NCBI RefSeq assembly: GCF_900089455.2
Contig: NZ_LT907988.1
Location: forward strand, 1,426,001-1,490,000
Direction of reading: 5' to 3'
Length of the DNA: 64,000 bases
Source: Orrella dioscoreae
GTDB lineage: Bacteria > Pseudomonadota > Gammaproteobacteria > Burkholderiales > Burkholderiaceae_B
Part shown: positions 53,413 through 63,784 of the stretch, piece by piece
How positions within the stretch are numbered: the stretch's first letter is position 1
Layout: each line of letters begins with the position of its first letter
Notes under the pieces: generated by a model
What the model saw: the letters and a program-made list of their open reading frames with translations, nothing else
Databases searched by the model: none
What the model was told of the DNA's origin: nothing
Program-made: the position numbers and the translations under genes

Positions 53413-55467
53413 ATGTCTAGCGCAATTTCCCTCTATCTCTTCATTGCCCTGGCTCCCTTGCTGGGTGCGATCCTGTCGGGCCTGTTCGGCACCGGCTTCC
53501 TGGGCCGGGCGGTCAGCCGCCGCGGCGCGCACTCCCTCACGATCCTGCTGGTGGCCCTGTCGGCCATCGGTTCGGTGTTCGTGCTGAAGGACGTGCTGGC
53601 CGGCAACACCTTCGACGGCACCGTCTACACCTGGAGCCTGATCGGTTCGACCAAGCTGGAAATCGGTTTCCTGATCGATCCGCTGTCGGCCATGATGATG
53701 GTGGTCGTCACCTCGGTCTCGCTGATGGTGCACATCTACACCATCGGCTACATGGCCGACGATCCCGGCTACCAGCGCTTCTTCGCGTACATCTCGCTGT
53801 TCACCTTCTCGATGCTGATGCTGGTCATGTCCAACAACATGGTCCAGCTGTTCTTCGGCTGGGAAGCGGTGGGCCTGGTGTCCTACCTGCTGATCGGCTT
53901 CTGGTACACGCGCCCCACGGCGATCTTCGCCAACATGAAGGCGTTCCTGATCAACCGCGTGGGTGACTTCGGCTTCGTGCTGGGCATCGGCCTGCTGTTC
54001 GCCTACACGGGCACCATGCACTACGGCGAAGTGTTCGCCCAAAGCGACAAGCTGGCCGGCCTGAACCTGCCGGGCACCGACTGGATGCTGCTGACGGTGG
54101 CCTGCATCTGCCTGTTCATCGGCGCCATGGGCAAGTCGGCCCAGGTGCCGCTGCACGCCTGGCTGCCCGATTCGATGGAAGGTCCGACGCCGATCTCGGC
54201 GCTGATCCACGCGGCCACCATGGTGACCGCGGGCATCTTCATGGTCGCCCGCTTCTCGCCGCTGTTCGAACTGTCGAACACCGCGCTGTCCTTCATCATC
54301 GTGATCGGCGCCATCGGCGCGCTGTTCCTGGGCATCCTGGGCATCATCCAGAACGACATCAAGCGCGTGGTGGCCTACTCCACGCTGTCGCAACTGGGCT
54401 ACATGACGGTGGCGCTGGGCGCCTCCGCCTACTCGGTCGCGATCTTCCACCTGATGACCCACGCCTTCTTCAAGGCGCTGCTGTTCCTGGGCGCGGGCTC
54501 GGTCATCATCGGCATGCACCATGACCAGGACATCCGCAACATGGGCGGCCTGCGCAAGTACATGCCCATCACCTGGATCACCTTCCTGCTGGGCACGCTG
54601 GCGCTGGTCGGCACGCCGTTCTTCTCGGGCTTCTACTCCAAGGAGCACATCATCGAGGCGGCAGGCGCGGCCAATGTGTGGGGCGCAAGCTTCGCCTACT
54701 ACGCCACGCTGATCGGGGTCTTCGTCACCTCGCTGTACTCCTTCCGCGTCTACTTCCTGGTCTTCCACGGCAAGGAACGCTTCGGCGAAGGCCACGGCCA
54801 TGGTCATGACGACCATGCCCACGACGCGCACGGCCACGATGACCACGCCCACGGCCATGACGACCACGGCCACGGGCATCATGGCGGCAAGCCGCACGAG
54901 TCGCCCTGGGTCGTCACGCTGCCGCTGGTGCTGCTGGCGATTCCCTCGGTCATCATCGGCGCGCTGGTGGTCGATCCGATGCTCTTCAGCGGTTTCTTCG
55001 ACGGTGTGATCACCGTGCTGCCGGCGCACCCGGCCATGGAAGAGCTGGGTTCGCACTGGCACGACTGGATGGCCTACGGCATCCACGCCTTCGTCACGCT
55101 GCCGTTCTGGCTGGCGCTGGGCGGCGCCGTGGTGGCCTGGTACTGCTACCTGATCAACCCCGCCGTGCCTGCCGCGATCCATCGCAGCCTGTCGGGCGTC
55201 ATCAAGGTCCTGGAAAACAAGTACTACGTCGATTGGGTCAACGAGCAGATCTTCGCGCGCGGCGCGCGCCTGCTGGGCCAGGGTTTCTGGCAGGTGGGTG
55301 ACCGCCGCCTCATCGACGGCCTGCTGGTCAACGGCAGCGCCCGCCTGGTGGGCTGGATCGCCTCGATCAGCCGCCATGTGCAGTCCGGCTACATCTATCA
55401 CTACGCGTTCGCGATGATCGTCGGCATCATGGCCCTGGTTTCGTTCTTCGTGTTGATCAAATACTGA
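53413..55467 (+). CDS. nuoL: NADH:quinone oxidoreductase subunit L with His-rich insertion
   Basis: This 684-residue antiporter-like subunit has about 16 helices, with the key Glu in FFGWEAVGLVSYLLIGFWY, a Lys path around PLHAWLPDSMEGPTPISALI, and the long lateral C-terminal helix (about 590-650). It is about 70 residues longer than E. coli NuoL (613). Part of the excess is a histidine/aspartate-rich insertion at residues 460-496 with about 15 histidines. It precedes nuoM with a one-base overlap. Confidence 0.95.
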   Translation: MSSAISLYLFIALAPLLGAILSGLFGTGFLGRAVSRRGAHSLTILLVALSAIGSVFVLKDVLAGNTFDGTVYTWSLIGSTKLEIGFLIDPLSAMMMVVVTSVSLMVHIYTIGYMADDPGYQRFFAYISLFTFSMLMLVMSNNMVQLFFGWEAVGLVSYLLIGFWYTRPTAIFANMKAFLINRVGDFGFVLGIGLLFAYTGTMHYGEVFAQSDKLAGLNLPGTDWMLLTVACICLFIGAMGKSAQVPLHAWLPDSMEGPTPISALIHAATMVTAGIFMVARFSPLFELSNTALSFIIVIGAIGALFLGILGIIQNDIKRVVAYSTLSQLGYMTVALGASAYSVAIFHLMTHAFFKALLFLGAGSVIIGMHHDQDIRNMGGLRKYMPITWITFLLGTLALVGTPFFSGFYSKEHIIEAAGAANVWGASFAYYATLIGVFVTSLYSFRVYFLVFHGKERFGEGHGHGHDDHAHDAHGHDDHAHGHDDHGHGHHGGKPHESPWVVTLPLVLLAIPSVIIGALVVDPMLFSGFFDGVITVLPAHPAMEELGSHWHDWMAYGIHAFVTLPFWLALGGAVVAWYCYLINPAVPAAIHRSLSGVIKVLENKYYVDWVNEQIFARGARLLGQGFWQVGDRRLIDGLLVNGSARLVGWIASISRHVQSGYIYHYAFAMIVGIMALVSFFVLIKY

Positions 55468-56966
55468 TGGCAAGCGAGATGGCATCTTCTACTTTTCCCT
55501 GGCTCACGCTTGCGATCTTCGTACCGATAGCCTTTGGCCTGCTGGTCCTGGCGCTGGGCCGTGACGACCGTCCCGGCTTCACCCGCTGGCTGTCGCTGGC
55601 CGGCGCCGTGGCCGGTTTCCTGGTCACCCTTCCGCTGTACACGGGCTTCGACGCCTCGACGGCCAACATGCAGTTCGTCGAGAAGGCGTCCTGGATCGAG
55701 ACCTTCTCGGTCTTCTATCACCTGGGCGTGGACGGCATCTCGCTGTGGTTCGTGCTGCTGACCGCCTTCATCACCATCATCGTGGTGGTGGCCGGCTGGG
55801 AAGTGATCACCAACCGCGTGTCGCAATACATGGCCGCCTTCCTGATCCTGTCGGGTCTGATGGTGGGCGTGTTCGCCGCGCTGGACGGCCTGCTGTTCTA
55901 TGTGTTCTTCGAAGCCACCCTGATCCCGATGTACATCATCGTGGGGGTGTGGGGCGGACCGAACCGCGTCTATGCCGCGTTCAAGTTCTTCCTGTATACG
56001 CTCCTGGGTTCGCTGCTGACGCTGGTCGCCTTCATCTACCTGTACCACGCCTCGGGCGGCTCGTTCGACATCCAGACCTGGCACCAGGTGAAGCTCGGCC
56101 ACACGCCGCAGATCCTGATCTTCCTGGCGCTGCTCACCGCCTTCGCGGTGAAGGTGCCGATGTGGCCCGTGCACACCTGGCTGCCCGACGCCCACGTGGA
56201 AGCGCCCACGGGCGGGTCGGTGGTGCTGGCTGCCATCATGCTGAAGCTGGGCGCCTATGGCTTCCTGCGCTTCTCGCTGCCGATCGCGCCGGACGCCTCG
56301 CACACGCTGTCGGGCCTGATGATCGCGCTGTCGCTGATCGCCGTGATCTACATCGGCCTGGTCGCCATCGTGCAGGCCGACATGAAGAAGCTGGTGGCCT
56401 ATTCGTCGGTGGCCCACATGGGCTTCGTGACGCTGGGTTTCTTCGTCTTCAACACGGTCGGCATGGAAGGCGCCATCGTCCAGATGGTGTCGCACGGCTT
56501 CGTGTCGGGCGCCATGTTCCTGTGTATCGGCGTGCTGTATGACCGCCTGCACAGCCGCCAGATCGCCGATTACGGTGGCGTCATCAACGTGATGCCGCGT
56601 TTCGTGACCTTCTTCGTGCTGTTCTCGATGGCCAACGCCGGCCTGCCCGCCACCAGCGGCTTCGTGGGCGAGTTCCTGGTCATTCTGGGCGCCGTCGAAT
56701 ACAACTTCTGGATTGGCCTGCTGGCCGCCACGGCCCTGATCCTGGGCGCGTCCTATTCGCTCTGGATGGTCAAGCGCGTGGCCTATGGCGAAATCACCAA
56801 TCCCCACGTGCGCGAGATGACCGACCTCAACCCGCGTGAATTCGCGATGCTGGGCGTGCTGGCGATTGCCGTGCTGTTCATGGGTATTTATCCCAAGCCC
56901 TTCACCGACGTCATGCACGTCTCCGTCGAAGCGCTGCTGCAGCACGTCGCTGTGTCGAAACTGTAA
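55467..56966 (+). CDS. nuoM: NADH:quinone oxidoreductase subunit M
   Basis: This 499-residue antiporter-like proton-pumping subunit has about 14 helices. The key Glu lies in FYVFFEATLIPMYIIVGVWG and the Lys region in KVPMWPVHTWLPDAHVEAPT. ATG 55467 overlaps the nuoL stop by one base; ATG 55479 is also possible. Confidence 0.95.
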   Translation: MASEMASSTFPWLTLAIFVPIAFGLLVLALGRDDRPGFTRWLSLAGAVAGFLVTLPLYTGFDASTANMQFVEKASWIETFSVFYHLGVDGISLWFVLLTAFITIIVVVAGWEVITNRVSQYMAAFLILSGLMVGVFAALDGLLFYVFFEATLIPMYIIVGVWGGPNRVYAAFKFFLYTLLGSLLTLVAFIYLYHASGGSFDIQTWHQVKLGHTPQILIFLALLTAFAVKVPMWPVHTWLPDAHVEAPTGGSVVLAAIMLKLGAYGFLRFSLPIAPDASHTLSGLMIALSLIAVIYIGLVAIVQADMKKLVAYSSVAHMGFVTLGFFVFNTVGMEGAIVQMVSHGFVSGAMFLCIGVLYDRLHSRQIADYGGVINVMPRFVTFFVLFSMANAGLPATSGFVGEFLVILGAVEYNFWIGLLAATALILGASYSLWMVKRVAYGEITNPHVREMTDLNPREFAMLGVLAIAVLFMGIYPKPFTDVMHVSVEALLQHVAVSKL

Positions 56967-56975
56967 GACTGGATC

Positions 56976-58460
56976 ATGATGGAATCCCAATTCAACTTCG
57001 CTCTGGCGGCACCGGAAATCCTCCTGCTCATCGGCGGACTGGCGATCCTGCTGATCGATGCCTTCAGCAAGGACGTGACCCACAAGCTGACGCACGTGCT
57101 GTCGCTGGCGCTGCTGGCCGCGCTGACCGTCCTGTCGCTGGTCCAGTGGAACAACGGCGTGCAGGGTGACACCTTCCACGGCATGTACGTGACGGACAAC
57201 CTGGCCCACCTGCTCAAGGTGACGTCCTACCTGGCTGTGGCGGTCACGTTGATCTATGGCCGCAGCTACGCGCTCGAGCGCGAGATGCTGCGTGGCGGCG
57301 AGTTCTACGTCTTGACGCTGTTCGCCCTGCTGGGCCAGATGGTCATGATCTCGGCCGGTCACCTGATCTCGATCTACCTGGGCCTGGAACTGATGTCGCT
57401 GGCCCTGTATGCGCTCATCGCGCTGCGCCGCGACAACGTGGTGGCCACCGAGGCCGCCATGAAGTACTTCGTGCTGGGCGCGCTGGCCTCGGGCTTCCTG
57501 CTCTATGGCATGTCCATGGTGTACGGCGCCACCGGCCAGCTGGGCCTGTCGGAAGTGGCCGACGTGGTGGCCAGCGGCCAGGCCGAACAGCTCGCGCTGG
57601 TCTTCGGCGTGGTGTTCCTGGTGGCCGGCCTGGCCTTCAAGCTGGGCGTGGTGCCGTTCCACATGTGGGTGCCCGACGTCTATCACGGTTCGCCCACGGC
57701 GGTGACCCTGGTGCTGGGCGGCGCGCCCAAGCTGGCGGCCTTCGCCATCACGCTGCGCCTGCTGGTCGAAAGCCTGCACGGCCTGGCCGCCGATTGGCAG
57801 CCGATGCTGATCATCCTGGCGGTGCTGTCGCTGGCGATCGGCAACCTGACCGCCATCATGCAAAGCAACTTCAAGCGCATGCTGGCCTATTCCAGCATCT
57901 CGCACATGGGCTTCGTCATGCTCGGCCTGCTGGCCGGCGTGGTGGGCGGCCAGAGCGACGGCGCGGCCAATGCCTACGGCGCGTCGCTGTTCTACATGCT
58001 GGTCTACGTGCTGACGACGCTGGGCGGCTTCGGCATGGTGCTGCTGATGTCGCGTGACGGGTTCGAATGCGATCGGCTGGACGACCTGAAGGGCCTGAAC
58101 CGCCGCAGCCCCTGGCATGCCGCGATCCTGCTGCTGCTGATGTTCTCGCTGGCCGGCCTGCCGCCGCTGGTGGGCTTCTACGCCAAGCTGGCGGTGTTGC
58201 AGGCAGTGGTCAGCGCGGGTCACGTGTGGCTGGCCGTGACGGCGGTGATCTTCTCGCTGATCGGCGCCTTCTATTACCTGCGCGTCGTGAAGGTCATGTA
58301 CTTCGACGAGCCCGAGGAAGGCGCGCCGGCACTGACCACCGGCTGCGTGCAGCGCGGCCTGATGACGGTGAACGGCGCCCTGATCCTGTTGCTGGGTATC
58401 CTGCCGGGCGGCCTGATGGCCGTGTCGGTGCAGGCCATCCGCACCTCGCTGTCGTTCTAA
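56976..58460 (+). CDS. nuoN: NADH:quinone oxidoreductase subunit N
   Basis: This 494-residue third antiporter-like subunit has about 14 helices, with [20 protein letters not shown] carrying the key Glu and [20 protein letters not shown] the Lys region. It begins [15 protein letters not shown]; either of the two ATGs may be used. It completes the set of fourteen nuo genes. Confidence 0.95.
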   Translation: MMESQFNFALAAPEILLLIGGLAILLIDAFSKDVTHKLTHVLSLALLAALTVLSLVQWNNGVQGDTFHGMYVTDNLAHLLKVTSYLAVAVTLIYGRSYALEREMLRGGEFYVLTLFALLGQMVMISAGHLISIYLGLELMSLALYALIALRRDNVVATEAAMKYFVLGALASGFLLYGMSMVYGATGQLGLSEVADVVASGQAEQLALVFGVVFLVAGLAFKLGVVPFHMWVPDVYHGSPTAVTLVLGGAPKLAAFAITLRLLVESLHGLAADWQPMLIILAVLSLAIGNLTAIMQSNFKRMLAYSSISHMGFVMLGLLAGVVGGQSDGAANAYGASLFYMLVYVLTTLGGFGMVLLMSRDGFECDRLDDLKGLNRRSPWHAAILLLLMFSLAGLPPLVGFYAKLAVLQAVVSAGHVWLAVTAVIFSLIGAFYYLRVVKVMYFDEPEEGAPALTTGCVQRGLMTVNGALILLLGILPGGLMAVSVQAIRTSLSF

Positions 58461-58482
58461 GGCGTTTCACGGGGCCACGACC

Positions 58483-58812
58483 ATGCTGAACAATCAGGAC
58501 ATCGCCATCTGGCTCTTGATCGCGCTTTCGCTGGGCATGGCCAACCTGCCGTTCCTGACGGAGCGCGTGTTCGCGGTGGTGCCCTGGAAGCAGGGTGGGG
58601 TGGCCGTCGCCAAGCCGCTCTGGCTGCGCATGGGCGAGGTGCTGGTGTTCTACGCGCTGGTCGGCGCGGTGGCTTTCTCGGTCGAGGCCACGCTGGGCAA
58701 CCGCTACACCCAGGCCTGGGAGTTCTACGCCATCACCTTCTCGCTGTTCCTGGTGCTGGGATATCCGGGTTTCGTGTACCGCTATCTCAGCCGCCGCCGC
58801 AAGATGGCCTGA
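58483..58812 (+). CDS. DUF2818 membrane protein, co-transcribed with nuo
   Basis: This 109-residue protein has three hydrophobic segments (about 7-25, 48-66 and 83-100), with SLGMANLPFLTERVF near the start. DUF2818 genes follow nuoN in many betaproteobacteria. It lies 22 bases after nuoN, and the operon terminator comes only after it. It may be an accessory or assembly subunit of complex I; the function is unknown. Confidence 0.82.
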   Translation: MLNNQDIAIWLLIALSLGMANLPFLTERVFAVVPWKQGGVAVAKPLWLRMGEVLVFYALVGAVAFSVEATLGNRYTQAWEFYAITFSLFLVLGYPGFVYRYLSRRRKMA

Positions 58813-58840
58813 CACGCTCGCGATCTGGCACGACAGGACA

Positions 58841-58864
58841 CGCCGCCCCCAGGGGCGGCGTTTT
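58841..58864 (+). terminator. Rho-independent terminator of the nuo operon
   Basis: CGCCGCCCC (58841-58849) and GGGGCGGCG (58852-58860) form a perfect 9-bp stem with a 2-base nominal loop, followed by TTTT. It lies 29 bases after the DUF2818 stop. Confidence 0.92.
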
Positions 58865-58980
58865 CATGGTTGCCGCGGGTCGGCAGGCGGATTTGCGTTA
58901 GCATCCTCGTGTCATCAGGGACGGCGCCCGGGCCAGTGGCCGGGGGCGATGTTCCGCCGTCATCCACGAGGGCAGTCAAC

Positions 58981-60024
58981 GTGTCTCGACCCAAGAAAGC
59001 GCCCGCTACGCCAGGCAGGCAATCCGCCAGCGGCGTCACCGTGCATGACGTGGCGCGCTTGGCGGGCGTGTCCGCCATCACGGTGTCGCGCGCCTTGAAT
59101 TCACCGGACCAGCTGTCGCAAGGCACGCTGGAACGCGTGCGGGCGGCGATACGCGAGACGGGGTATGTGCCCAACCTGCTGGCGCGCGGCTTGAACGCCA
59201 ACACCAGTTCGCGCCTGGTGGCGATGGTGGTGCCCACCATCACCGGACCGATCTTCTCGGCCAGCGTCCAGGCGCTCAGCCGGGCGCTGGCTCGCGACAA
59301 CTACCAGGTGATGCTGGGCCAGACCGAATACGAGGATGCGCGCGAGGATGCCTTGCTGGACGCGATCATCGGCAGGCGGCCCGACGGCATCGTCCTGACG
59401 GGGGTGATGCATTCCGAGCACGGCCGCAAGCGGCTCATCGCCTCGGGCATTCCCGTGGTGGAAACCTGGGACCTCAGCGACGAACCGCTGGACATGCTGG
59501 TGGGCTTTTCGCATGAGGCGGTGGGGCGGGCAGTCTGTGATTTCTTCCATGCCAAGGGCCGCCGCAAACTGGGCATCCTGGCCGCCCGCGATGTGCGGGC
59601 GTTCCGGCGTGGCCGGGCGTTCATCGAACGTGCCCGCGAACTGGGGCTGCCGAACGTGCCCGAGTCGCTGGTGCAGATGCCCGGCACGCTGGCCGGGGGC
59701 AGGGAAGGGCTGGCGCGTCTGTTGCGTGAGCCGGGAGGCGTCGATGCCGTGTTCTGCAGCTCGGACATGCTGGGCCTGGGGGCGCTGATCGAAGCGCAGG
59801 TGCAGGGCGTGCCGGTGCCCGAAGACCTGGCGCTCGTCGGGTTCGGCGACCTGGATTTCGCGGCCAGCCTGACGCCGGCCTTGTCCACGGTGCGCATCGA
59901 TGCCCAGGCCATCGGGGGGCAGGCTGCGCGTTTCATCATCGACCGTGGCCGCGGCATCGCGCCGCCCTCGCGCGTGGTGGACGTGGGATTCACCCTGGTC
60001 GAGCGTGCCAGCAGCGCGGTGTAG
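58981..60024 (+). CDS. LacI-family regulator of the glucarate locus
   Basis: This 347-residue regulator has its HTH at about residues 20-40 (TVHDVARLAGVSAITVSRAL), a hinge helix near 60, and a periplasmic-binding-like effector domain (75-340). GTG 58981 gives VSRPKKAPATPG before the HTH; the longer frame from 58870 starts inside the nuo terminator area. Two identical palindromes lie just after it, before the transport gene, so it probably controls that operon and responds to an aldarate. Confidence 0.87.
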   Translation: MSRPKKAPATPGRQSASGVTVHDVARLAGVSAITVSRALNSPDQLSQGTLERVRAAIRETGYVPNLLARGLNANTSSRLVAMVVPTITGPIFSASVQALSRALARDNYQVMLGQTEYEDAREDALLDAIIGRRPDGIVLTGVMHSEHGRKRLIASGIPVVETWDLSDEPLDMLVGFSHEAVGRAVCDFFHAKGRRKLGILAARDVRAFRRGRAFIERARELGLPNVPESLVQMPGTLAGGREGLARLLREPGGVDAVFCSSDMLGLGALIEAQVQGVPVPEDLALVGFGDLDFAASLTPALSTVRIDAQAIGGQAARFIIDRGRGIAPPSRVVDVGFTLVERASSAV

Positions 60025-60074
60025 CGCTTTTTTCTCCGTATAAACCCTGGTTCGTTCTATCTTGCATCGCGGAC

Positions 60075-60106
60075 TGTTAGCGTTAACAATGCTGTTAGCG
60101 TTAACA
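60075..60106. promoter_or_regulatory. Two identical LacI-type operators
   Basis: TGTTAGCGTTAACA occurs at 60075-60088 and again at 60093-60106, 18 bases apart start to start. Each is a near-palindrome centred on CG, the form typical of LacI/GntR-family sites. They lie 54 bases before the Bug-family gene and 51 bases after the LacI gene. Confidence 0.85.
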
Positions 60107-60159
60107 CTGGCGATCCCAGGCCGACGCCCATAACCACACAATAGCCCCGGAGAGACACC

Positions 60160-61122
60160 ATGAAATTTCGCGCATGCCTGGCCGCGCTGCTGCTGGCGGC
60201 CACGCCGCTGGCCCACGCCGCTGACTACCCCACGAAACCCGTCACCATCGTCGTGCCGTTCCCGGCCGGCGGCTCCACCGACAACATCGCCCGCATCATC
60301 GGCGCGAAGATGACCGAGAAAACCGGCCAGCCTTTCCCGGTGGAGAACAAACCCGGGGCCACGGGCGCCATCGGCGCGGCGCAGGTCAAGCGCGCGGCGG
60401 CGGATGGCTATACGCTGCTGGTGTCGTCGCTGGCGGTGTTCGTGGTGAACCCGCACCTGCAGAAGATGCTGCAATACGATCCGACCAAGGACTTCGACCT
60501 GATCACCGTGGCCGTGCAGGCGCCCAACGTACTGGTGGCGGGACCTTCTGGCGATGCCAAGGACCTGGCCGCGCTGGTGACGCAACTGAAGGCCAAGCCG
60601 GATTCGCTGACTTTCGCCTCCTCGGGCAGCGGCTCGTCCGATCACCTGACGGCCGAACTGTTCTGGCAGCAGACCGCCACGAAGGGCGTGCATGTGCCCT
60701 ACAAGGGCGGCGCGCCGGCCATCCAGGACCTGCTGGGCGGCCAGGTGCAGTATTCGTTCCAGAACATCAACGCGGTGATTCCGCACATCCAGGCGGGCAA
60801 GCTGCGCGCCATTGCCGTGACGGGCAGCCAGCGTTCCCCGCTGCTGCCGAACGTGCCCACGATGGCCGAAGGCGGCGTGAAGAATGCCGAGGTCTATTCC
60901 TGGCAGGCCGTGGCCGCGCCCAAGGGGCTGCCCGCGGATGTGCGTGCCCGCCTGAACAAGGACATCGTGGCCATCGTCAATGACCCGAGCGTCAAGCCCA
61001 AGCTGCTGGAAGTGGGCTTCGAGATCGTGGGCAACACGCCTGCCGAATTCGAGGCCTTCCAGCAGAAGGAGCTGGCGCGCTGGAAGCAGGTGATCGAGAC
61101 CGGCAACATCACCGCCAACTGA
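60160..61122 (+). CDS. Bug-family periplasmic solute-binding protein (TctC type)
   Basis: This 320-residue protein has a signal peptide [20 protein letters not shown], then [20 protein letters not shown], the hallmark of the Bug/TctC family. [20 protein letters not shown] follows in the middle. Bug proteins bind carboxylates for tripartite transporters or for sensing. No TctA/TctB genes are nearby, so it may work with partners elsewhere. It lies after the double operator and 61 bases before gudD; glucarate or galactarate is the likely ligand. Confidence 0.9.
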   Translation: MKFRACLAALLLAATPLAHAADYPTKPVTIVVPFPAGGSTDNIARIIGAKMTEKTGQPFPVENKPGATGAIGAAQVKRAAADGYTLLVSSLAVFVVNPHLQKMLQYDPTKDFDLITVAVQAPNVLVAGPSGDAKDLAALVTQLKAKPDSLTFASSGSGSSDHLTAELFWQQTATKGVHVPYKGGAPAIQDLLGGQVQYSFQNINAVIPHIQAGKLRAIAVTGSQRSPLLPNVPTMAEGGVKNAEVYSWQAVAAPKGLPADVRARLNKDIVAIVNDPSVKPKLLEVGFEIVGNTPAEFEAFQQKELARWKQVIETGNITAN

Positions 61123-61183
61123 TAACCCGGAACACCCGGGCGCGGGCTGGCCCGCGCCTCCCCAAGCAGCAGGCAGGAGCACC

Positions 61184-62536
61184 ATGAACGCAGTGAGCAA
61201 TGCAGGAAAAGAGGCGGCGCCGGCCGTCGTGGACATGCGCGTCGTTCCCGTGGCGGGACACGACAGCATGCTGTTGAACCTGAGCGGCGCGCACGCGCCC
61301 TTCTTCACGCGCAATATCGTGATCCTGACCGACAGCGCCGGCCACGTCGGCCTGGGCGAGGTGCCGGGCGGCGAAGCCATCCGCAAGACGCTGGAAGAGG
61401 CGCGCGGCCTGGTGGTCGGCTCGTCCATCGGCGCACTGCGCAGCACGCTGAATCAGGTGCGCGCCAGGTTTGCCGACCGTGATGCCGGTGGCCGTGGCCT
61501 GCAGACCTTCGACCTGCGCACGACCGTGCACGTGGTCACCGCGCTGGAGTCGGCGCTACTGGACCTGTTGGGACGGCACCTGGGCGTGACGGTGGCCGAG
61601 TTGCTGGGCGAAGGCCAGCAGCGCGACGAGGTGGAGATGCTGGGCTACCTGTTCTTCGTGGGCGATCGCCGCAAGACCGATCTGCCGTATCGCGTCGAGG
61701 CCGATGCGGATTGCGCCTGGCAGCGCCGCCGCAACGAGGTCGCGATGACGCCGGAAGGGGTGGTCGAGCTTGCCCAGGCCGCGTACGAGCGCTACGGCTT
61801 CCAGGACTTCAAGCTGAAAGGGGGCGCCTTGCGCGGCGAAGAAGAGATCGCGGCCATCCATGCCCTGCACGAAGCTTTCCCCAAGGCGCGCATCACGCTG
61901 GATCCCAATGGCGGCTGGCTGCTGCGCGACGCGATCCGCCTGTGCAAGGACATGCACGGCGTGCTGGCCTATGCGGAGGATCCTTGCGGCGCGGAAGGCG
62001 GCTACTCGGGCCGGGAAGTGATGGCGGAGTTCCGCCTGGCCACCGGCCTGCCCACGGCGACCAACATGGTGGCCACGGACTGGCGCCAGATGGGCCATGC
62101 GATCCAATTGCAGTCGGTCGACATCCCCCTGGCCGATCCGCACTTCTGGACCATGCAGGGGTCGGTGCGCGTGGCGCAGATGTGCCACGAATGGGGCCTG
62201 ACCTGGGGCTCGCATTCGAACAACCACTTCGATATCTCGCTGGCCATGTTCACGCACGTGGGCGCGGCGGCGCCGGGCAGGATCACGGCCCTGGACACGC
62301 ACTGGATATGGCAGGATGGGCAACGCCTGACCAAGGAGCCGCCGAAGATCGAAGGCGGCAAGGTCAAGGTGCCGAAACAGGCGGGCCTGGGCCTGGAGAT
62401 CGACGAGGCGCAGCTGGAGGCCGCCCATGCGCTGTACCTGCAGCACGGCCTGGGCGCGCGCGACGATGCGATCGCCATGCAGTACCTGATCCCGAACTGG
62501 ACCTTCGACAGCAAGCGGCCTTGCATGGTGCGCTGA
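61184..62536 (+). CDS. gudD: Glucarate dehydratase
   Basis: This 450-residue enolase-superfamily enzyme converts D-glucarate (and often L-idarate) to 5-keto-4-deoxy-D-glucarate. It shows the catalytic KLK at 210-212, metal ligand Asp 240 in LDPNGGW, Glu 265 in AEDPCG, Asn 294 in ATNMVATDW, and His 344 in [10 protein letters not shown]. All of the key residues are offset by about 5 from E. coli GudD. GGCAGGAGCACC stands before the start. It is in one operon with the Bug-family gene. Confidence 0.93.
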   Translation: MNAVSNAGKEAAPAVVDMRVVPVAGHDSMLLNLSGAHAPFFTRNIVILTDSAGHVGLGEVPGGEAIRKTLEEARGLVVGSSIGALRSTLNQVRARFADRDAGGRGLQTFDLRTTVHVVTALESALLDLLGRHLGVTVAELLGEGQQRDEVEMLGYLFFVGDRRKTDLPYRVEADADCAWQRRRNEVAMTPEGVVELAQAAYERYGFQDFKLKGGALRGEEEIAAIHALHEAFPKARITLDPNGGWLLRDAIRLCKDMHGVLAYAEDPCGAEGGYSGREVMAEFRLATGLPTATNMVATDWRQMGHAIQLQSVDIPLADPHFWTMQGSVRVAQMCHEWGLTWGSHSNNHFDISLAMFTHVGAAAPGRITALDTHWIWQDGQRLTKEPPKIEGGKVKVPKQAGLGLEIDEAQLEAAHALYLQHGLGARDDAIAMQYLIPNWTFDSKRPCMVR

Positions 62537-62618
62537 GCGCGCCTCACGAGGGGGCGCAAGCGCGCCCGCCAGGAAAGGCAAGGCGACGGCGCGGTGCCGG
62601 CGCCTTGCCGTTCCAGGC

Positions 62619-63665
62619 CTAGAACATATGGCGCATGCCGACCTGCAGGCTGCGCACGTCCTGGCCCGGTGCGCTGAGCGACGCGGCCTTCGAGCTGGGC
62701 CACAGGGCGTAGCGGGCCTGGCGGCCGTTGTCCAGGTAGGCGAGCGAGGTGTAGACCATCGTGCGCTTGGACAACGGATAGGTGTAGCCCAGCGCGGCCA
62801 CGCTGGCGTCCTGTCCGTCCTCGCCGCGCAGCGTGCGCCAGGTGTACGAGGCGCGCACCGTGCCGCCAGCAAAAGGCGCGCTGGCCCCCACCATGAAGCC
62901 GTGCGCACCCGGCGCATGTTCGAGGTTGTTGCGCATGTATAGGCCGTGCAGCTTCACCACCTCGAAGTCATAGGTGAGCCCGCCCAGGTAGGTGTCGTTG
63001 CGACGCGTGCCGCCGGCGGGGACGGTGGCGATCTCGCTCGACTCATACGAAAATGCCGAGTACAGCGGGCCGTTGGCATATTCCAGGCCCAGGGCGCGCG
63101 AGCGGTTCAGCGCGCGGGGTTCGGCGAACTGTTCACTGAAGGCGTACAGCGCGCGCACGGTGAAGCCCTGCATCGTGGGCGAGATGTACTGCACGGCGTT
63201 CTGCCGCTGCGAGAACGTGCCGCGCTGCGCGTTGCCGGCATTCGTCTGCATGAGGTTCTGGATCAGGCCGTTCATGGAGCGCTGGAAAGGGTCCAGGCGT
63301 CCGGTCAGCGTGACGGCGGGCGCGAACTGGTGGCCGGCCTGCAGGCTGCCCAGCCGGCCGCTCAGGCCCAGGTAGGACTCGCGGTTGAAGATCGCGCCGC
63401 CGCGGCCGTCGTTGGGGTTGAAACCCGATTCCAGCTTGAAATAGGCCTTCATGCCGCCGCCCATGTCTTCCGAGCCGCGCAGGCCCCAGTAGGACGTGTC
63501 CGTGAACATGCGGCCCGACGAGTCGCTTGGCGCATCGCCGCCGCTGCGCTGGACCATTTCCAGTCCCATGTCGATACGGCCATAGACCGTGACGTTGCCC
63601 TGCGCCAGCGCGCTGGCCGAGAGTCCCACGGCCAGGCCGGCCGCGAGTGTGCTGCGGATAATCAT
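62619..63665 (-). CDS. Outer-membrane porin of the aldarate locus
   Basis: This 348-residue porin has a signal peptide MIIRSTLAAGLAVGLSASALA, the mature start QGNVTVYGRIDMGLEMVQRS, YWGLRGSEDMGGGMKAYFKL, and a C-terminal HMF. ATG 63665 has GAGGAG 5 bases upstream; a frame start at 63686 does not. It is the same family as the porin at 42267. Its place beside aldarate genes suggests uptake of sugar acids, but this is inferred. Confidence 0.92.
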   Translation of the reverse strand: MIIRSTLAAGLAVGLSASALAQGNVTVYGRIDMGLEMVQRSGGDAPSDSSGRMFTDTSYWGLRGSEDMGGGMKAYFKLESGFNPNDGRGGAIFNRESYLGLSGRLGSLQAGHQFAPAVTLTGRLDPFQRSMNGLIQNLMQTNAGNAQRGTFSQRQNAVQYISPTMQGFTVRALYAFSEQFAEPRALNRSRALGLEYANGPLYSAFSYESSEIATVPAGGTRRNDTYLGGLTYDFEVVKLHGLYMRNNLEHAPGAHGFMVGASAPFAGGTVRASYTWRTLRGEDGQDASVAALGYTYPLSKRTMVYTSLAYLDNGRQARYALWPSSKAASLSAPGQDVRSLQVGMRHMF

Positions 63666-63784
63666 GGTGTCTCCTCTTGTTTTCATGGATGACGGCGTGG
63701 GTCTGGTGCCTACGCGCGTGCGCAGGCCTGCCGGGCCGCGCGGGATGCGCGGCCCGGCAGGGCTTTGCGTTGGGGGGAAGCCGC

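Noticed and set aside
53266-55485. 739-codon open frame on the minus strand
   Set aside because: It is antisense to nuoL, with the same low-complexity character as other shadow frames.
55401-58223. 940-codon open frame on the minus strand
   Set aside because: It is antisense to nuoM and nuoN. It translates to His/Gln/Arg-rich nonsense with no domain.
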